From the NCBI GenBank assembly GCA_007116425.1, contig SKIL01000253.1, forward strand, positions 1 through 8,348: a DNA stretch of 8,348 nt, written 5' to 3'. Numbering within the stretch: the stretch's first letter is position 1; each line of letters starts with the position of its first letter. The position numbers were made by a program, and so were the translations under genes. The notes under the pieces are model-generated. The model ran no database searches. It was not told where the DNA came from and saw only the letters and a list, made by a program, of their open reading frames with translations. The stretch comes from Bacteriovoracaceae bacterium. GTDB taxonomy: Bacteria; Bdellovibrionota; Bacteriovoracia; Bacteriovoracales; Bacteriovoracaceae. Shown piece after piece: positions 1-6,083 of the stretch.

Positions 1-111
1 CGGCAACTCAAATATGTGAAAAGAAATTCTGAAATGAGATCATTTGATAATTATAGATCAAAAAAACCTAAAGAATTAGGACCCACAGATTTTTCGCACA
101 TAAAAAATTAA
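1..111 (+). CDS. C-terminal end of an unidentified protein (5' truncated by window)
   Basis: Frame 1 is open from the first base of the window and ends with TAA at 109-111, giving the last 36 residues of a protein that begins upstream. The other two + frames hit stops within the first 40 bases. The tail is rich in Lys and Arg and ends in DFSHIKN. I do not recognise a family. The stop interlocks with the stop of the convergent U32 paralogue (TAA on - at 110-108) in a four-base TTAA overlap, the same arrangement as the xth/guaD pair at 6887-6890, which supports this being a true gene end. Only a fragment is visible, so function cannot be called, and a chance open frame of this length in AT-rich DNA is possible. 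Confidence 0.45.
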   Translation, partial: RQLKYVKRNSEMRSFDNYRSKKPKELGPTDFSHIKN

Positions 112-1352
112 GAATCCAAATAGACCATTGAGCGAATACTCACTCCGCTGACCGGTCGAAGAAAAACAATATCTCCAGTAGCGGCCTTATCCACTTCACA
201 GTTCATACCATTTTTCATGAAATCGAGACTTAAAGACTTCTCTTTTCCATCTGGTGTATAAATTCTAAGTTTTTGACCAACTTCGAGTATTTTTGAAGGG
301 GCCTTTACAATAAAAGCAATATGCGAGTCCTTTTGAACATCGACAACATCACCAATATAGCTCTCATCTCTATTTTGAAGCCGTGAGTTCTTTAGCTTTT
401 TAAACAATACATCTGACTTATTTGCTCTAAAAAAGCCTTTTATCAAAGAACATGGCCAATAGGCCTTTAGTAATCTATCACGCTCTTTTTCTTCTAACTC
501 TACCAGCCTATTAAGTGATAATTCACAGAGTAAACTCTCCAAGTTAAATTCAAGACCTCGATAGAACCTATCATCAATTCTAAGGTGATCTATTCCAGCA
601 TCACGAAGAGTATCGTACTCATCAAGTAGGCAATGATCTTTTAGGTGAAACATAAAGGTACCGTGTCGATTCTCAACGATCGGAAATCCACTGTGAGGAC
701 TTTCTTGAGAGGAGCCAATAATCTCCAATGCCTTCTGATTAAAGTCTTCTTTCGTCTCTTCAATAATGTCTTCTGAAGCGACAGGAGAGACGAGCTTTCG
801 AGGAGAATAAAATAATAAAATGCGCCCAATACCTAGTAATTCAAACTTAACTCTCTCTTTAAATTCATTTCTCAGAACTTCAAGAATTTTCATGAGTCGC
901 TGTTTTGGGATTTCTATCGACAGTATAACTTTCTCAAGTTTCTCTCCACCATATTGAATCCATTTTTTAATGGCCTCTAAATTATGATTTCCCGTCTCAA
1001 GACTTAAATGAACTCTCAAATTAGAAAACCTGTCACAAACTTCAAGTACATATTCGTATGCACCGGGGTCTTGAACCCGTATGGCGTCAAATAACTCAAG
1101 GTCTATTTTATCAAGAATTTTTAATGCATTCTCAAAACGTGATTGAGTCATTAAAATATCCCACTCCAAAACAACCTTTTGATGTGAGGCCTTTACAGAT
1201 TTTAATTCAGATGCGAGTTCATTTACTTGTGAGCTTTTAAGACTACCAAATCGCGAAAGTTCTGCAGCACTAAGAATAATTTCATCCACATCTATGTTTT
1301 CAACAATACCCTTAACCTCTACTGATTCTTGTAAGTAAACAACGTAGCTCAC
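108..1352 (-). CDS. Divergent peptidase U32-family paralogue lacking the iron-sulfur cysteines
   Basis: This protein of 414 residues is the second gene of a U32 pair. It starts with GTG at 1352-1350, read inside GTGA with the TGA stop of the upstream gene, and a GAGGG ribosome site lies 7 bases upstream. It aligns with its neighbour without many gaps. HLSLETGNHNLEAI (about 115-128) matches HLSTQASCLNIASA, ELLGIGRILLFYSPRK (171-186) matches ELFIHGSMCMAYSGNC, and KDHCLLDEYDTLRDAGIDHL (238-257) matches the SKDL...DSLKVEGR block. The two core cysteines become Leu179 and Lys186, and the five cysteines present are scattered. Residues 330-400 look like the C-terminal beta-barrel of this family. The family includes tRNA and 23S rRNA hydroxylases and UbiU/UbiV. 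With no cluster ligands this copy is probably a non-catalytic partner or an RNA-binding subunit. That role is inferred; family membership is the firmer part. Confidence 0.8.
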   Translation of the reverse strand: MSYVVYLQESVEVKGIVENIDVDEIILSAAELSRFGSLKSSQVNELASELKSVKASHQKVVLEWDILMTQSRFENALKILDKIDLELFDAIRVQDPGAYEYVLEVCDRFSNLRVHLSLETGNHNLEAIKKWIQYGGEKLEKVILSIEIPKQRLMKILEVLRNEFKERVKFELLGIGRILLFYSPRKLVSPVASEDIIEETKEDFNQKALEIIGSSQESPHSGFPIVENRHGTFMFHLKDHCLLDEYDTLRDAGIDHLRIDDRFYRGLEFNLESLLCELSLNRLVELEEKERDRLLKAYWPCSLIKGFFRANKSDVLFKKLKNSRLQNRDESYIGDVVDVQKDSHIAFIVKAPSKILEVGQKLRIYTPDGKEKSLSLDFMKNGMNCEVDKAATGDIVFLRPVSGVSIRSMVYLDS

Positions 1353-2560
1353 GACTCAACCCTCGCTCTCACAAGATTAAAAGGCTCAACTTCGGGGTAG
1401 TATGGAATTTTCACAAGTGTTCCAGGCCGAGACTTTGAAGGTCGCTCTCCGTTAAAAGTAGAAAACTCTAACTCAGCAACATGTATAGGCCCTCCACTAA
1501 AAGGAACAATTTCAACTTCGCATTTTTGCCTAAACGGACTGCGAACCTCTAGTAGAATGCATTGATCTTTTAACGTTTGTGAAACAACGCCGATCACTTG
1601 AAAGTCTTGAATGACACCTTCTCGCTCATGGTATATAGAGTCACTCCCGGCCTCTTCTACAAGTGAACCCTCGGTGTAGTCGCGATGAGAAACTTTGCGA
1701 AGTTCATTCTCCCACCTCTCAAGATCATCAGATAAAAAATGACCATGCTCACGGTAAAAATTTAAGGCCTCAGAGTATACCTGTGAAACAGTTCCAGCAT
1801 AGTGATGACTCTTCATTCTTCCTTCAACTTTTAAAGAATCAATTTCAGCGTCAATAAAGTCTTGAAGTAAGCGAATTCCCATCAGATCTTTGCTGCTCAT
1901 AAAATAAGAGTTTTTTGCTACGATATCAGGATTTTTAAAATCTAATTGATATTCAAAACGACAGCTATGTGCACAGCCACCTCGGTTACTATCTCGACCT
2001 TGGGTATAGTTTGAAATCACACAATTTCCTGAATACGCCATACACATTGATCCGTGTATAAACAATTCCACCTCAAGCCCTGTGGCCTGTTTTATTTTTT
2101 TAGCATCCGCTATCGACACTTCACGCCCAAGAACCACTCTTTTCACGCCCATTTTTTTCCACAACATGGCCGAAGCTATATTCAAACAACTGGCCTGAGT
2201 AGAGAGATGGATTTCGAGGTTAGTGTGCTTTTTTATCGTTTCAATAACCCCGAGGTCAGACACAATAACCGCATCAACTTTGAGCTGCTCTAGTTCACAG
2301 ATAAAATCGACAAGATTTTCAAGGTCGTGGTCGTGTAAAAAACTATTGAGAACAACAAAGACTTTTGTTCCTCTCGCATGGGCAAACTCGACTCCTTCTC
2401 GAAGCTCCACCGAAGTAAAGTTTTCAGCAGCAGAGCGAAGTCCAAAAGACTGCCCTCCTAAATAAACTGCGTGGGCCCCGTAAAGAGTCGCAACTTTTAA
2501 CTTCTCTAAACTTCCCGCTGGCGCTAGAAGTTCTGGTATAAATTTATCACCATGCGTCAT
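1349..2560 (-). CDS. trhP: Peptidase U32 family protein, TrhP/YegQ-type tRNA hydroxylase
   Basis: The protein has 403 residues. It opens with ELLAPAGSLEKLKVATLYGA (10-29) and AVYLGGQSFGLR (31-42), the hallmark start of U32 proteins. The core signature ELFIHGSMCMAYSGNC (165-180) follows, then GGCAHSCRFEY (194-204) and SSKDL...DSLKVEGRMK (222-250). Cys173, Cys180, Cys196 and Cys200 are in place as likely iron-sulfur ligands. Residues of about 313-400 form the C-terminal beta-barrel found in TrhP and B. subtilis YrrO but not in UbiU/UbiV. The length is near YrrO (about 420) and much below RlhA (about 650). TrhP proteins, despite the peptidase name, make 5-hydroxyuridine at tRNA position 34 using prephenate, the first step to cmo5U or mcmo5U. 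The subfamily call rests on motif and domain layout; the exact RNA substrate is inferred. It heads a two-gene operon with the cysteine-less paralogue. The ribosome site is weak (GAGAATAAGAT before ATG). Confidence 0.82.
   Translation of the reverse strand: MTHGDKFIPELLAPAGSLEKLKVATLYGAHAVYLGGQSFGLRSAAENFTSVELREGVEFAHARGTKVFVVLNSFLHDHDLENLVDFICELEQLKVDAVIVSDLGVIETIKKHTNLEIHLSTQASCLNIASAMLWKKMGVKRVVLGREVSIADAKKIKQATGLEVELFIHGSMCMAYSGNCVISNYTQGRDSNRGGCAHSCRFEYQLDFKNPDIVAKNSYFMSSKDLMGIRLLQDFIDAEIDSLKVEGRMKSHHYAGTVSQVYSEALNFYREHGHFLSDDLERWENELRKVSHRDYTEGSLVEEAGSDSIYHEREGVIQDFQVIGVVSQTLKDQCILLEVRSPFRQKCEVEIVPFSGGPIHVAELEFSTFNGERPSKSRPGTLVKIPYYPEVEPFNLVRARVES
1360..1364 (-). promoter_or_regulatory. 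Ribosome binding site for the coupled GTG start
   Basis: GAGGG on the minus strand lies 7 bases before the GTG at 1352-1350, within the end of the upstream U32 gene. It supports the GTG start and translational coupling through the GTGA overlap. Confidence 0.6.
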
Positions 2561-2643
2561 ATCTTATTCTCATTATTACAATTATATGCCGCTTTTAGTT
2601 AGCAGAAAAAATGGATAGAATAAAGAAATAGGAGCACAATTAC

Positions 2644-3795
2644 ATGTTTAAGACGATCAAACGCCTCTTTTTTCTCTCTTTTTTAGCTGCCGCAGCACTT
2701 ATTGCGTATAAAATTTCTCTAACTCCACAAATGGTCATTCCTTTTCCCTACAAAATAGAACTTTCAAGTTCTACAAATCTTTTTGAGGAGCGCTCAGATA
2801 CAAACCCACATATTGTCATTCTTGGTGACAGAATGGGAAAAACACTTGTCCACTATCTTCCACCTCTTACAACTTTAGTCTCTCAAGGTTTAAGAAACCC
2901 ACTTGTCATTCAGAACTGGTCGCAAGAAGGAGAAGGAATTCATCGAAGTGTAGAAAAACTAAAAAGGTATGCAAAAGAGTACGATAACTTGCCATCGATG
3001 ATTATTTTCCACGGCGGCTCCCAGGAATTTTACGAAAAGCGCTTCTCCTTGGAAAACCGAGAAGCAATTCTTAAAAATTTTGAATACTATCAAAACGATG
3101 CTCTGGCCTCAGCTGTCATTCTTCTGCCTTGGCTCTCAAGGCTCATTTATCATCCAATGGAGTTGGTTAAACTTGGGCCTGTGATTGATAAAGACGAAAA
3201 CCGTTACACCTCACTTCAAACGCAACAAAGAATGGAGTTAACTTTTAAGTTTTTCGATTATCACTTGCAAGAGATGATTTCACTCGCCCGACAACATGAC
3301 AGTACACTCATTTTCATCACAACACCGGTTAATCTTGAAGAGCCGCCTAGAACAATCTGTACCAATGCCCATGACCAAGAAAAGGATCAGGCCCATAAGC
3401 AAATTGAAGAGTTACTTGCTGAAGGAAGAACCAAAGAAGCCTTTTCAATGGCCGAGAGATTGTATGAAGAAAATATTGGTAATGCCATGACTGCTTACCT
3501 TTACGGATTAACGGCCAAGGCAAACAATCAAATTTCCGTCGCGAGAGAAGCTTTAATCCAGGCGGCCGCAACAGATTGTGAGACCTGGAGAATTAACCCC
3601 GTATTCAATTCTCTTAAGGCCCATTATGCCCACAAAGAAGATCTCTTTTTCATAGACTTTGATCGAATGCTTAATCAGCAACTCGGACAAAACGTGTTAT
3701 TTCTCAACCCGATCTATCCACAACACCTTTTCTATCAACGATTAACTCAAATTTTAGCAAGGGAAATTAGGACAATTTTACAGCTGCCTCTGTAG
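2644..3795 (+). CDS. Membrane-anchored SGNH-hydrolase-like protein with helical (TPR-like) insert
   Basis: The protein has 383 residues. AGGAG at 2630-2634 lies 9 bases before the ATG. Residues 1-6 are basic and 7-23 are a hydrophobic stretch (LFFLSFLAAAALIAY region), a likely signal anchor placing the rest in the periplasm. HIVILGDRMGKTL, about 50 residues in, sits where SGNH hydrolases have the GDS block. MIIFHGGSQEFYE fits block III, and FLNPIYPQHLFYQRLTQIL near the end fits the DxxH block V. Between blocks III and V lies a helical stretch (about 240-310, EELLAEGRTKEAFSMAERLY, then ALIQAAATDC) resembling tetratricopeptide repeats, as in known SGNH proteins with TPR inserts. The usual Ser, Asp and His appear as Arg, Asn and Tyr, so hydrolase activity is doubtful. 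Function is unknown; cell-envelope binding or a scaffold role is possible. It is flanked by oppositely oriented genes and gives no operon clue. Confidence 0.65.
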   Translation: MFKTIKRLFFLSFLAAAALIAYKISLTPQMVIPFPYKIELSSSTNLFEERSDTNPHIVILGDRMGKTLVHYLPPLTTLVSQGLRNPLVIQNWSQEGEGIHRSVEKLKRYAKEYDNLPSMIIFHGGSQEFYEKRFSLENREAILKNFEYYQNDALASAVILLPWLSRLIYHPMELVKLGPVIDKDENRYTSLQTQQRMELTFKFFDYHLQEMISLARQHDSTLIFITTPVNLEEPPRTICTNAHDQEKDQAHKQIEELLAEGRTKEAFSMAERLYEENIGNAMTAYLYGLTAKANNQISVAREALIQAAATDCETWRINPVFNSLKAHYAHKEDLFFIDFDRMLNQQLGQNVLFLNPIYPQHLFYQRLTQILAREIRTILQLPL

Positions 3796-3814
3796 GTACG
3801 AAGCAGCTGTAAAA
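3776..3814. terminator. Hairpin between convergent genes, possible bidirectional terminator
   Basis: TTTTACAGCTGC (3776-3787) is perfectly repeated in inverse as GCAGCTGTAAAA (3803-3814) around a 15-base loop. The left arm contains the last codons of the SGNH-like gene, and the structure ends 6 bases before the mdh stop. Location between two converging genes suggests termination in both directions. The runs of T and A pair with each other at the base of the stem, so there is no clean U-tract directly after it in either direction. It is therefore not a textbook intrinsic terminator. Confidence 0.5.
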
Positions 3815-3820
3815 ATTTAA

Positions 3821-4816
3821 TTAGATAAGATTCATAGACTTTACACTGTCGCGTTCAGCACGTAATTCATCAAGAGTAATTTGAAATTTCTCTTTTCCAA
3901 ATTCATTGTGCTCAACTCCTTCGATAACTTTTAACTTTCCACCTTCAGTTCGACATGGATAAGAAAAAATAAGTCCCTCATCAACTCCATACTCTCCACG
4001 CGAACATAAGGCCATTGAGTATGTTTCACCTTCAGGTGTATCGTGAGTAAGGTTGTAAACAGCATCAACAACAGCATTTGCAGCTGAGGCCGCAGAAGAA
4101 GCTCCACGAGCTTTAATAATCGCAGCACCACGCTTTTGAACAGTCTCAATGAACTCACCTTTTAGCCATTCTTCATCCTTAATAACTTCGTGAGCTGACT
4201 TTCCATCAATTTTTGCATTATAAAAATCAGGATATTGAGTAGCAGAGTGGTTCCCCCAAATTGTCATTTGAGAAATAGATGTCACATCAACACCAGCTTT
4301 TTGAGCAAGCTGAGTCTTTGCTCTGTTCTCATCCAGTGAAGTCATGGCGAAAAAGCGACCATTAGGAATATCCGTCGCCGCATTCATCGCAATCAAAGCA
4401 TTTGTATTACATGGATTACCTACAACAAATACGCGTACATCACTTGCTGCATGGTCGTTAATCGCTTTACCTTGGGCCGTAAAAATTCCACCATTAACTT
4501 TTAAAAGATCGGCGCGCTCCATTCCATCTTTACGAGGAACTGAACCAACTAAAATCGCCCAATTGACATCCTTCATCGCCACAGAAAGATCACTTGTACA
4601 GGTAATCTTCTTTAATAGAGGAAAAGCACAGTCGTCTAGCTCCATCGCGACACCACCGAGGGCCCCCATGGCCGGTTCTAGTTCTAGCAACTGAAGCTCT
4701 ACGTCAGTTTCAGGTCCAAACATCTGACCAGAAGCAATTCTAAATAATAGGGCATAGCCAATCTGTCCGGCCGCACCAGTTACGGCCACTTTAACGCGTT
4801 TACGAGTTGAGCTCAT
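3821..4816 (-). CDS. mdh: Malate dehydrogenase, NAD-dependent, type 2
   Basis: The enzyme interconverts malate and oxaloacetate with NAD in the citric acid cycle, in the cytoplasm. It has 331 residues, normal for the type 2 MDH group that resembles cytosolic MDH of eukaryotes. The dinucleotide loop TGAAGQIG is at 13-20, with Gly14, Gly17 and Gly20. Substrate arginines are Arg95 and Arg101 in PRKDGMERADLL, and Arg165. GNPCNTNA is at 133-140. The catalytic pair is Asp162 (SLDENRA) with His190 (IWGNHSATQYPD). All key residues are present, so the call is firm. I chose the ATG at 4816-4814 rather than the adjoining in-frame TTG at 4819-4817, because AGGAG lies 7 bases before the ATG and only 4 before the TTG. 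It is transcribed alone, divergent from the arginine-rich gene, with an inverted repeat in its promoter region. Confidence 0.96.
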   Translation of the reverse strand: MSSTRKRVKVAVTGAAGQIGYALLFRIASGQMFGPETDVELQLLELEPAMGALGGVAMELDDCAFPLLKKITCTSDLSVAMKDVNWAILVGSVPRKDGMERADLLKVNGGIFTAQGKAINDHAASDVRVFVVGNPCNTNALIAMNAATDIPNGRFFAMTSLDENRAKTQLAQKAGVDVTSISQMTIWGNHSATQYPDFYNAKIDGKSAHEVIKDEEWLKGEFIETVQKRGAAIIKARGASSAASAANAVVDAVYNLTHDTPEGETYSMALCSRGEYGVDEGLIFSYPCRTEGGKLKVIEGVEHNEFGKEKFQITLDELRAERDSVKSMNLI

Positions 4817-4823
4817 CAAGACT

Positions 4824-4828
4824 CTCCT
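4824..4828 (-). promoter_or_regulatory. Ribosome binding site of mdh
   Basis: AAAGGAGAG on the minus strand; AGGAG is 7 bases from the ATG at 4816. This spacing decides for ATG over the neighbouring TTG. Confidence 0.75.
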
Positions 4829-4841
4829 TTATGTAGTTTGT

Positions 4842-4870
4842 AATATACTGACACAGTACGATAATAAAAA
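4842..4870 (-). promoter_or_regulatory. Candidate mdh promoter with inverted-repeat operator
   Basis: On the minus strand, TATATT (4847-4842) could be the -10 box, with a poor -35 (TTTTTA, 4870-4865) 17 bases upstream. A perfect inverted repeat TACTG-ACA-CAGTA at 4846-4858 lies in the spacer and touches the -10 box, a typical place for a repressor. This would put the transcript start near 4835, about 20 bases before the ATG. Boxes were matched by eye only. Confidence 0.35.
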
Positions 4871-4953
4871 ACTTCGCACTTAAATTATCATTTTTACGCC
4901 ATTTATGTAGTCATACCGTGTTAGAAACGAATATTCTCTGAGGAAAATTTTTG

Positions 4954-4962
4954 TGATATAAA
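4954..4962 (+). promoter_or_regulatory. Candidate extended -10 promoter for the arginine-rich gene
   Basis: TG-A-TATAAA on the plus strand fits an extended -10 element. The hexamer 17 bases upstream (TTCTCT at 4934-4939) is a poor -35, which extended -10 promoters tolerate. The start codon is about 40 bases downstream. Confidence 0.3.
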
Positions 4963-5000
4963 GTTAGTTCATAATATCTCAACAAGGTTTACAATTAAAA

Positions 5001-5660
5001 ATGAGCGAAAAAGAACAAAGTAATTCTTCAAAAAAACCTCGGCGCCCTCGTCGCAGAAGATCAAAGTCAAATCGGCCAAACAGTGAAAATAAAAACACAC
5101 CGCAAAATGCATCACCTGGCGCAAAAAACGACAGGACTTCGAAGTCCAAAAATAATCGTAGAAGACGACGCCGGAGTGGTCCAAAACTAAGGCCAGAAGA
5201 AAGAATCTTTAAAAAATACGATAATTTGCTTGAGCAACATCTCAACGCCAGAAGAAAATATTATGACCTCTTTAACCGAGCTGACCCCAAACAGAAGGAA
5301 AAGCTTGAGCGCAACTTCTACAAAACAGTTGCTGACCTCAGGGATTTTGAGGCCTCTCTAAAAGGCAACGATTTAAAAATATTTCTAGATCGCTTTGAGC
5401 AATGTGGTGAGCTTGACAGAACTTATAGCCAAAATCACAGCATTGAGACAGACTCAGAAATTATCACACTTGAAAACGCTGAAAATGAGAACGGAGAAGT
5501 ACAGATCAGAATTCCTTCTTATCCAAAGATAGAAGAAATTGAGGATCCGCACTTCTTAGAAATTCAAAAGGCCGCAAAGCAAGATTTTAAGTCAGACACA
5601 GAAGAGTCTGTCGGAACATACGAAGACTATCTCGCCTATAAGGAACAAAAATCTTCATAG
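5001..5660 (+). CDS. Hypothetical protein with arginine-rich N-terminus and acidic C-terminus
   Basis: The protein has 219 residues and a single Met, so the ATG at 5001 is the only likely start. The ribosome site is weak (AAGG at 4984-4987, 13 bases away). Residues 1-66 are low-complexity and strongly basic, with RRPRRRR at 14-20 and RRRRRR at 53-58, mixed with Ser, Asn and Pro. This stretch should be disordered and could bind RNA or DNA. Residues 66-135 (EERIFKKYDNLLEQH through KIFLDRF) look like a charged helical domain. Residues 147-219 are acidic, with many Glu and Asp, and end in YEDYLAYKEQKSS. I recall similar proteins of unknown function in Bdellovibrio relatives but cannot name a family. 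A nucleic-acid or ribosome-associated role is a guess from charge alone. It is divergent from mdh and ends 6 bases before the convergent XRE gene. Confidence 0.75.
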   Translation: MSEKEQSNSSKKPRRPRRRRSKSNRPNSENKNTPQNASPGAKNDRTSKSKNNRRRRRRSGPKLRPEERIFKKYDNLLEQHLNARRKYYDLFNRADPKQKEKLERNFYKTVADLRDFEASLKGNDLKIFLDRFEQCGELDRTYSQNHSIETDSEIITLENAENENGEVQIRIPSYPKIEEIEDPHFLEIQKAAKQDFKSDTEESVGTYEDYLAYKEQKSS

Positions 5661-5661
5661 A

Positions 5662-5692
5662 AGGCCTTAAGACTCCGAAGACTTTAGGGCCT
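5662..5692. terminator. Weak hairpin at convergent gene ends
   Basis: AGGCCTTAAG (5662-5671) can pair with TTTAGGGCCT (5683-5692), 10 pairs including two G-U on the plus transcript, around an 11-base loop. It spans the 6-base gap and the end of the XRE gene. No U-tract follows directly on either strand; on the minus strand a T run appears about 10 bases later (near 5648-5652). It may slow polymerase between the converging genes. Confidence 0.3.
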
Positions 5693-5954
5693 CAGCATTT
5701 TCAAGGTAATAAGCAACAGTATTCTCATAGTCCTTTAAAACCGTCTGTTTAAGCTCTTCTTTTGGAATATCCAAAATAATGGAAACCTTTGCTAGCATCT
5801 TAAGTGGAATACTGCATAATGAGCGCTCAACATTACTGATAAACTGACCATTTTTATAGCCTAACATTTTTGAAAGGTCAGACTGTGAATAAGCTTTAGG
5901 ATGACTCATTCTTTTGTGCCGAATGAGCTTGGCAATATTCTCAAAAGATCGCAT
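5667..5954 (-). CDS. Small XRE-family helix-turn-helix transcriptional regulator
   Basis: The protein has 95 residues from the ATG at 5954-5952. An in-frame ATG 21 bases upstream (5975) has no ribosome site, while GGGGAG lies 8 bases before the chosen one. Residues 7-65 form a Cro/C1-type DNA-binding domain: IAKLIRHKR as helix 1, YSQSDLSKMLG (22-32) as helix 2, and NGQFISNVERSLCSIPLKML (35-54) as recognition helix and following turn. The rest, about 66-95, is a short helical tail too small for a ligand domain. SQ-DLS and SNVE are classic XRE positions. The regulator lies divergently next to xth, and the gap between them has repeated AACT/AGTT half-sites, so it may control itself and possibly xth. 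That link is inferred from position only. It is not paired with a toxin-like gene, so I do not call an antitoxin. Confidence 0.85.
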   Translation of the reverse strand: MRSFENIAKLIRHKRMSHPKAYSQSDLSKMLGYKNGQFISNVERSLCSIPLKMLAKVSIILDIPKEELKQTVLKDYENTVAYYLENAEALKSSES

Positions 5955-5962
5955 AGTTAAGA

Positions 5963-5968
5963 CTCCCC
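5963..5968 (-). promoter_or_regulatory. Ribosome binding site of the XRE gene
   Basis: GGGGAG on the minus strand ends 8 bases before the ATG at 5954. It lies downstream of the alternative ATG at 5975, so it decides the shorter protein start. Confidence 0.7.
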
Positions 5969-6014
5969 AGTCCATAGACGAACAACTATGAATAAAATTA
6001 ATATAAAAACGATT

Positions 6015-6057
6015 AGTTAAATATGCTAACTTAAGAAATCTTAAACTAGTTTTAACT
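6015..6057. promoter_or_regulatory. Cluster of AACT/AGTT half-sites and inverted repeats, candidate operator
   Basis: Between the divergent XRE gene and xth, AGTTA-N7-TAACT (6015-6031), TTAAGA-AA-TCTTAA (6031-6044), AAACTAGTTT (6043-6052) and AGTT-TT-AACT (6048-6057) follow one another. Such a run of small inverted repeats beside a regulator gene suggests a binding region for the XRE protein. The stretch is AT-rich, which raises chance palindromes, so the assignment is tentative. Confidence 0.35.
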
Positions 6058-6083
6058 TTAACACAAGGTATTACAGGTAAAAA

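Noticed and set aside
1349..2560. A collagenase-like protease
   Set aside because: The name peptidase U32 suggests it, but cysteine positions and the C-terminal barrel match the RNA hydroxylase branch.
4344..4694. Open frame of 116 codons on + inside mdh
   Set aside because: It lies wholly antisense to a firmly identified malate dehydrogenase, has no ribosome site of note and no recognisable domain; it follows from the codon pattern of the opposite strand.
4817..4819. TTG as the start of mdh
   Set aside because: It is in frame directly before the ATG, but the ribosome site is too close (4 bases); the ATG has the usual 7.
4969..5245. Open frames on - opposite the arginine-rich region of the hypothetical protein
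   Set aside because: The leucine- and phenylalanine-rich translation is the mirror of arginine and lysine codons on the + strand, a common artefact; the + frame has a sensible start and a full-length protein with helical segments.
5955..5975. Seven-codon N-terminal extension of the XRE regulator from the ATG at 5975
   Set aside because: No ribosome site precedes it, while GGGGAG lies properly spaced before the inner ATG and the extension is not part of the helix-turn-helix domain.
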